From positions 119,453,464-119,517,463 of the forward strand of contig NC_035435.2 of NCBI RefSeq assembly GCF_002127325.2: 64,000 nucleotides of DNA. Direction: 5' to 3'. The translations under genes were made by a program, and so were the position numbers. The notes below the pieces were generated by a model, which saw nothing but the letters and a program-made list of their open reading frames with translations, was not told the DNA's origin and searched no databases. Positions within the stretch are counted from its first letter, which is position 1. The number at the start of each line of letters is the position of its first letter. This document shows positions 58,276 through 64,000 of the stretch, one piece after another. This DNA comes from Helianthus annuus (taxonomy: Eukaryota > Streptophyta > Magnoliopsida > Asterales > Asteraceae).

Positions 58276-60597
58276 ATGAGTTGTACGAACCCATGGGATT
58301 GGAATACGGACCCACGACCAGCTCAAAATCAGACTTCGATGGCCGAATATTTAGCGAATTCCATACCTCGACCCCCTCCACATCAGACTTCGATGGCCGC
58401 ATATTTAATGAATTCCATTCCTCAAGCCCAACCTCAACCTCAAGTTTCCACAACACAACCTCAATTCAATCCAAGTGTCGATTGTGGTCCGGCCATACAG
58501 TTGGGAAACGGTGATCAAACAAGAACTGCGTTTTACGTTGAAATTGTCAAGAATGTCAATGATGGTGAATCTTCGGGAAATGACGACAGTTCAGGATATA
58601 GTGGCAGTTCGGATGAAGAATCGAATTTGAATGAAAGAACTGATTCTGAAGCTGATAATTTGTCGGATGATGCCAAGGAGACAAAAAGTCAAAAATCTGA
58701 CTTGATCAAGAAAGCTGATGCTACATCGAACGAAATGGAGAAGATTCTCACTGAAGATGGATCTTTCTCTTCTCAGACTGCCTTCATGGCTAATGTCACA
58801 GCTTCTACAAGTTAGGTAAAATTTGAAACTCCTAGCATATGTAGTGATTGTGCTGATATGAAACATAAATGTGCTGAATTGAAACGTGAATCTGAAACGG
58901 TTCATAGTCACAATCAGAGTTTGGTTATTGAACTGTCAAAGTGCAAAGACGCAAACATGGCGTTAACTCGAAACGAAAAGGATTTTAAATCTGTAATTGA
59001 AACCCTAAAGAAAAGTGTTTCCGAATTGAACAAAGTTGTTTATCATAAACAAGTTAATATTAACGATTACATTAACATTGTTAAGGAAACCAAAAAGGAG
59101 TTAGCCATTGCCAAATGCGAGCATAATGCTATCAAGCAAAAGTTGGAGAGTTATTCTAACTCCCGATTTGTGCTCGATCACATCATAGACGTTCAAAAAC
59201 TGAAAGGTAATGTGAAAGGCGTTGGGTATAAGGCGTGTCCACCCCCTTTGAGACACAACTATACCAAAATGCCCGATGAAGAGGATATGCCTCGGTATGA
59301 ACCCAGTGTGCCTCTTGATTATGAGGAAGTTACTACTGGCCTAGGGTTCAAACTGGACAATTCATCAGAGGGCTCATCTGATAACAAAGAAAAGTCATCA
59401 TGTGATTCAGATCAAAGTCCTCCAACCATTGAGGACAATGATTCTTCAGATGATGAATCAGATGTGAATGACCAGGATGAATCACTTGATGAGACGAAAG
59501 GAGTAGAAATTCCAATTGAGAATCATATTCTGTGTGATCCTCCAACTCCTACTGTGCAACCTGTTGTCAAGCAAGTGATAGATCCTGTCAAGAATGTCAA
59601 GGACGACAAAGAATGTGTGTTTGCTGTTAAGAGCAATAACGTGTTGTATACTTTAGTCGGTGATGCTAAAATTTATTCGGACAATGATTTTCCAATTAAA
59701 AATGTCAATCCATCTTTGATTGATAAAGTGTTTGAAGACAACACGAATAAATTTTTGGGAAAGACCATTCTCGGAGTTGTGGTAACACAATGTGATCCTG
59801 TTCCAAAATCAGAAATTAGAAAACAATTTGGAAAACAGAAAACACCGACAAGTCAACAACCAATTGCTTTTAAGGGTAAACAACAACAACGAGCTCCAAA
59901 GCCAAAGGCTAAGGTTGGATCAAAAGGAGCTCGTTACAAGAAGAAAGCAAAAGATGTTAAATTTGTAGCATCAAATGGTACGGATAAAATTAAGACTTTT
60001 GAAAACAAATCAAACACCGATTTTGTTCAACAAGTCAAGATTTTAAAACGTAATAGCGATAACAATTACACCCAACACACAAACGGGTGTGATGAAAGAG
60101 CAAGTACCTCAGGTTCTACAGGTTCGACATCTGCTAGTCGATCAAATTCTCCTAAGTTTGTTGAAAGGAGAACGTGTTTTAAATGTGTGAAGTTTGGGCA
60201 CATCATTAAAGACTGCACAAACTCGCCCAAACCAAATTTTGTTGAAAGAACCCCTTCTGAACAAGGTCACTCACAACGTCGTCCTATTTCTCCAAAACAT
60301 GATAAACGCACTATTAAAGAACAAGAAACAAAACAACGGCGTCAAAATGTGAAGGTGATCGAAAAGGCTTTAAAACTAGAAACTGTTAAAAGGAAACCAA
60401 TTTTGTCACAAACGTTAAAACCAGAAAATGTACATAATACACAATCTGGTAAACAAAAACAAGCTTGGAGACCTAAATCGGGTGAAAGTTCATGGGGAGG
60501 TGCTGTGTTTGAAAATCATCAAGAAATTGAAATTACATTTCTTGATTCTCAGGGGCAACCCAAGTCTATGAAGGCTTGGGTCCCCCTCTCCAACTAA
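58276..60597 (+). pseudogene. gag: Gag of element G with one internal stop
   Basis: One frame from ATG 58276 to TAA 60595, broken only by TAG at 58813 (codon 180). The N-terminus holds a 19-residue direct repeat (QTSMAEYLANSIP/QTSMAAYLMNSIP) instead of the usual copia gag core. Next come an acidic Ser/Asp-rich stretch, a long coiled coil (about residues 195-300) and a block with GVGYKACPPPLRHNYT. A basic region and one CCHC knuckle (CFKCVKFGHIIKDC, near residue 635) follow. This order matches the C-terminal half of Sirevirus-like gag in plants. The missing gag core suggests replacement or deletion. Confidence 0.85.
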
Positions 60598-60708
60598 TTT
60601 CTGAGTGAGGTGCAGGAAGTTCCGGGAGGAACTATCGATAGTCATAGGATTGTTGATAGTGGAACGTCCTTGCACAAAATAGGCGACAGAAGAAATTGTT
60701 GCCTTTGA
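60598..60708 (+). pseudogene. Protease remnant of element G
   Basis: In the gag frame directly after the TAA comes IVDSGTSLHK-GDRR, the aspartic protease active-site block of copia elements (catalytic Asp at 60655). It stops about 15 codons later. Nothing recognisable as integrase or reverse transcriptase follows. Confidence 0.7.
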
Positions 60709-63194
60709 TGGAGAGAAAAAGAAGACAAAAATTGTCTGTTGAAAGAAACTGATAGCTTTGACAAAATGCAAATCATTTCAAAGTGTGATTGTTAAAGGCT
60801 TTGAACGGGTCCCCAGGATAGATTCAATCAAAATGTACGCATCTGCAGCACGTCTGAAGTTCAAAATCAACAAGATGAACGTGTAGTGTACATTTCTTCG
60901 CGGTGTGATTGAAGAAAATGTGTTTGTTGAACAAACCAACCGGGTGTGCGGATGCCTTGGCATGGATTGAACAACCGCACACTACTTCTTAAAGAGAAAG
61001 TCAAAGACCTTCGCTGGTGCAATATGGAAGTCCAGCCGGACCCAGAGGTTTCTGATCTTGTTGCTGTGTAGAGCTATCTCGGATTAAGTGAAGTAGCTAC
61101 AAATTCGACCTTGAAATCCACACCGGGTGGATATCCAGTTTGGGAGAGTGCTCAAATTCCTGGCAATGCACGAGGAAGTTGCAGGATTACGGTTTTGAAT
61201 TTCTAATCTCTCCTATACTTGTCGATTTTTAAGTTGCTTTATGAATTATTATCATCTTGTATAGCACTCTTTGGCCTAACACGTTGATCTCAAATATCAC
61301 CTCACACGTGATTGTTTCACCATGAAACTCGTCAATGTTGTCATGGTCCACACCGCTTACCGACATGCCAACTGATTTTTCCAAAATTCGATAAAATCAT
61401 TTCAAATTAAACTTATTTTTGGTAAACGGCATTGAGGTAAAACAAGAGTTAACCAACATCGGAAAATCATTTTTGTAAATATCTTTGTGTCTTTTAAATT
61501 TGTCTTAGTTTATTGATTTTAGGGGGGAGTAAATCTAAAAATTTGAAAATCCAAAAACATCGAAAAATTTCAAAAGCGCAAAAACATTGGAAAAACAAAA
61601 ATGAGTTTCCTGGCGAGAAAAAGAGAAAATGATAGTACATCAGTGGTCTGTCTAAACCTCGTTAAACCTAAAATGAAAAACGATAAGCAACTCTATATAA
61701 GATGTATCGGTAGGCTCACAATCATTTTAAAGTGTGCAGGGTGATATAAACCTTAAATCGACTGAAGACCAGGTGGGAACCATTCATTGGCATATGGTCT
61801 TAGTACCGAAATTTCGTTTGAGAGATTGCCGAGGTTCTGAAATATTCGGTCTTTATGCTGATTATCATCTGGGTATCATGGTTGTATCTTTTACCGAAAA
61901 ATAATGGGGACGCAAGTCTAGATCTTCCATGATACTATACATACGTGTACATATTGCATCCGACCTCAATAAGTGATAAACAATCACATGTCCAAACAAA
62001 TAAGTGATAAAATATCACATCTATCCGGGAGTCAAGTTCGTCTCTCTGCTGTATGAAAGTACTGACCTGTTCACGGACTTGCTCCTGTGCCCTCATGCAT
62101 CGAAAATCAAGTTCCTCATCAATAAGTGATTCTATCACATAGGGCTTGGTTTTCAAATCAAAATAAGTGAGCATATCACATCATATACGGTCAAACAGAT
62201 GATAAACGGTATACTCACCGGTAAGATGAACCATCGTGCATACCTTGATACGGGAATGTGTCGTGTGTGGATGAACACCGGTCGGTAAGTATAACTCATA
62301 CCTTAACGTATCCCCTCGCCATGATTACATCTGATTTGTTGAGCTTATGTGGACAACAATACCGATAATCGTTATAGGATGCTTTTCTAAATGTTAACTA
62401 AAGGAACAACAAGAGCATTTTGACATGACCGTACACTGATATGATTCTCTTACCCTCGAAACTCACAAAAAAGAATGTCTGTAAATATTTATTTATTGTT
62501 TTCCGTCTTTACATTTGAAAAAATGAAAAATTCCAAAAAGATTTTAGGTGTGTTTTAATATAAACTTTATAAAATCCAAAAAGATTTTGCTTCTAGTTTA
62601 TTTTTGATTGAACGATGTTGGAACTCGAGTCTATCCTACCCCAAAATCCTGATTTTAAGCCAGAAAACAATTGCATCTTCATAAACAGTCGAAGTTAACA
62701 GATTTTGAAAGTTAAAGGATTAAAATTGATCATTTTCTAAACTTTCAAACTGTTATCGGTCGGTAGTTGATTGTAAAATGGTCACACGTGTGTCTTTTGT
62801 TTATGGAAACTATATTCCAAGCGGTTGTTCTCATTATGCGTTTAGACTTCTTGCATGTGCAGATGCTAAAGGCGAGGAGAACATGTTCGATGACAAGCTT
62901 TGGAATGAAGACACGACGTGAAGGCACTCAAAAGATACAGATGATCGAGTTGCCGCTGACCCTTCATCAACACCACAAGGATCTGAAAAATTGACAAGTC
63001 AAAAGATTCACAAGCATGACTCAATGGAGAGTTCATTCTAAGGGGGAGTTTGTTAACACACTTCCTACATGAAAAGGGGAGTTTGTTGATACACTTTCTT
63101 CTTATGACGCGTGAAGACTTTGAAGATCCTCCGACATGAAAGACACAGAAGAAGACGAACCATCACAGAAGACGAACCATCACGAGTAGCGTCC
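60709..63194 (+). other. Non-coding 3' half of element G
   Basis: Scattered stops in all frames. Contains a GGGGGGAGT tract at 61523, four AATAAGTGA...ATCACA hairpins (61968-62180) and two early copies of GGGGAGTTTGTTRAYACAC (63039-63090) before the real one at 63195. Polymerase genes appear replaced or lost. Confidence 0.7.
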
Positions 63195-63220
63195 AAGGGG
63201 GAGTTTGTTGATACACTTTA

Positions 63221-63925
63221 TGTGGACGCGACTCGACTCGGTTCGATTCGGTCCGGGTCGACTCGGTTAGGTCCGGCTCAAGCCCGAAGACACGACATTC
63301 CTCCGTCGTGCGCCCCAGAGTTCGACACGCGAGGCACGGAACGCCGCAAGCAAATTCCCGCTAACACATCACCATGACATCACCTTAGTGATGTCATGAT
63401 GATGTCAAGCATTTGTCTCATATGTTGAATTAATGCAAAGATTGGAAACAGAAACTGTCCGGGCCGTTTCTTCACACATGGGCCGAAGACTTGAAGTTGG
63501 GCTTTGTCTTGGATTGGGCTTCAACAACAAACGACGAAACATATTGTAGAATATATGCATGTCGACGAAACAGAATGTGTTTCGTCGACTTTAGTGTTTC
63601 GCCGTGCCTTTATGCGTTTCGTCAGTCTGTGTCTGTGTCTAGTATAAATACCCCTCTCAGTTTCTGTGTGAAAGGTATGAGAGACCTGTGAGACTTAGTG
63701 AAACTCTGTAAACATTGTTTGTATATGTTTCGGGTTGTACTCATCCCTAATCAATAGATATTGAATCTTTTGGTTACGCGTGTTCTTCTTGTTAACTTTG
63801 TTTGGTTTGCACCGTCACGGGGATTCCGCACCCGTTACCGTGTTCATGATAAACAAGGATAGGTTTTCGTTATCGATCCACCGGAAAAACGGGACCTACA
63901 ATCCACCGGAAAAACGGGACCTACA
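63221..63925 (+). mobile_element. 3' LTR of element G
   Basis: Nearly identical to the 5' LTR, but its last 25 bases are tandemly duplicated (63876-63900 and 63901-63925, both ending GGGACCTACA). TATA box at 63643-63650. Purine tract AAGGGGGAG at 63195-63203. Confidence 0.88.
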
Positions 63926-63944
63926 TGAAGAAAGATGAGAAGAA

Positions 63945-64000
63945 AAAGAAGGAGGAGGAGGAGGAGGAGGAGGAGGAGGAGGAGGAGGAGGAGGAAGAAG
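63945..64000. repeat. GGA/GAG microsatellite at the window end
   Basis: Near-perfect GGA trinucleotide run after an A/G-rich stretch; continues beyond the window. Confidence 0.95.

Larger units (their letters stand above)
56222..63925 (+). mobile_element. Copia/Sirevirus-like element G, gag-only
   Basis: LTRs at 56222-56900 and 63221-63925 flank a 6.3-kb interior with an initiator-Met primer site, a long repeat-rich leader, a gag frame, a protease remnant and about 2.3 kb of non-coding DNA, then a GGGGGAG tract. No reverse transcriptase or integrase motif is visible. Target duplications could not be matched (CTTTA left, TGAAG right). Non-autonomous, TR-GAG-like. Confidence 0.85.

Overview
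This window is repeat-dominated plant nuclear DNA, most likely from a eudicot and probably an Asteraceae. That placement is inference from the LTR families and from the Sirevirus-like gag; there is no taxonomic marker. Evidence for a plant: primer sites complementary to plant initiator tRNA-Met, Tekay/Del-type Ty3/gypsy polyproteins, a Mutator-like transposase with MuDR and SWIM motifs, a PIF/Harbinger relic and a plant F-box/FBA gene. I see no bacterial operons, rRNA or CRISPR. I recognise one ordinary host gene, the F-box gene at 52372-53469 on the minus strand. Almost everything else is transposable element. || Layout, left to right. 1-1856: minus-strand LTR (element H) with a 60-bp tandem repeat. 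1857-7792: 3' part of an LTR element (E) whose internal domain has no gag-pol and instead carries a dense series of short perfect hairpins, then a polypurine tract and a 3.8-kb LTR. 7793-11584: repeat-rich spacer and a collapsed LTR element (A) with a tRNA-like box pair and a primer site. 11885-13299, 35079-35698 and 45779-45813: pieces of one older Athila/Tat-like LTR (F) split by younger insertions. 13300-35078: a tandem LTR-internal-LTR-internal arrangement of one gypsy family (B), the second internal part being split by element D (25437-34571). D is a complete, very young, non-coding LTR element with target duplication AAATC; each LTR holds a 19-copy 40-bp array. 35704-45773: element C, a complete and very young Tekay-like gypsy element with target duplication ATTTG, one nonsense codon in gag-pol and an intron-like gap in gag. 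46983-51167: a hAT-like inverted-repeat element with 8-bp duplication GTTTTAAC, itself split by a 3.76-kb Mutator-like element (47159-50918) with a broken transposase and, convergent to it, a broken GRF-zinc-finger gene. 52372-53469: F-box gene. 54493-55228: dead Harbinger transposase. 56222-63925: copia/Sirevirus-like element G with gag and a protease remnant but no recognisable polymerase. || The most interesting signals are RNA-structural. A short hairpin sits immediately 5' of the polypurine tract in all four gypsy families, with compensating stem changes. The non-coding internal domains of D and E carry far more long perfect hairpins than chance predicts. Element C has a spliceable-looking 98-bp gap in gag. 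The Mutator-like element appears to have been a two-gene element. || Relative ages from sequence: C and D have almost identical LTRs (4 substitutions plus 1 indel in 2.5 kb; 2 substitutions in 3.4 kb), whereas the two B LTRs differ by about 25 changes in the first 930 bp plus two large indels. The nesting order is therefore F, then B, then D, with C a separate recent hit in F.
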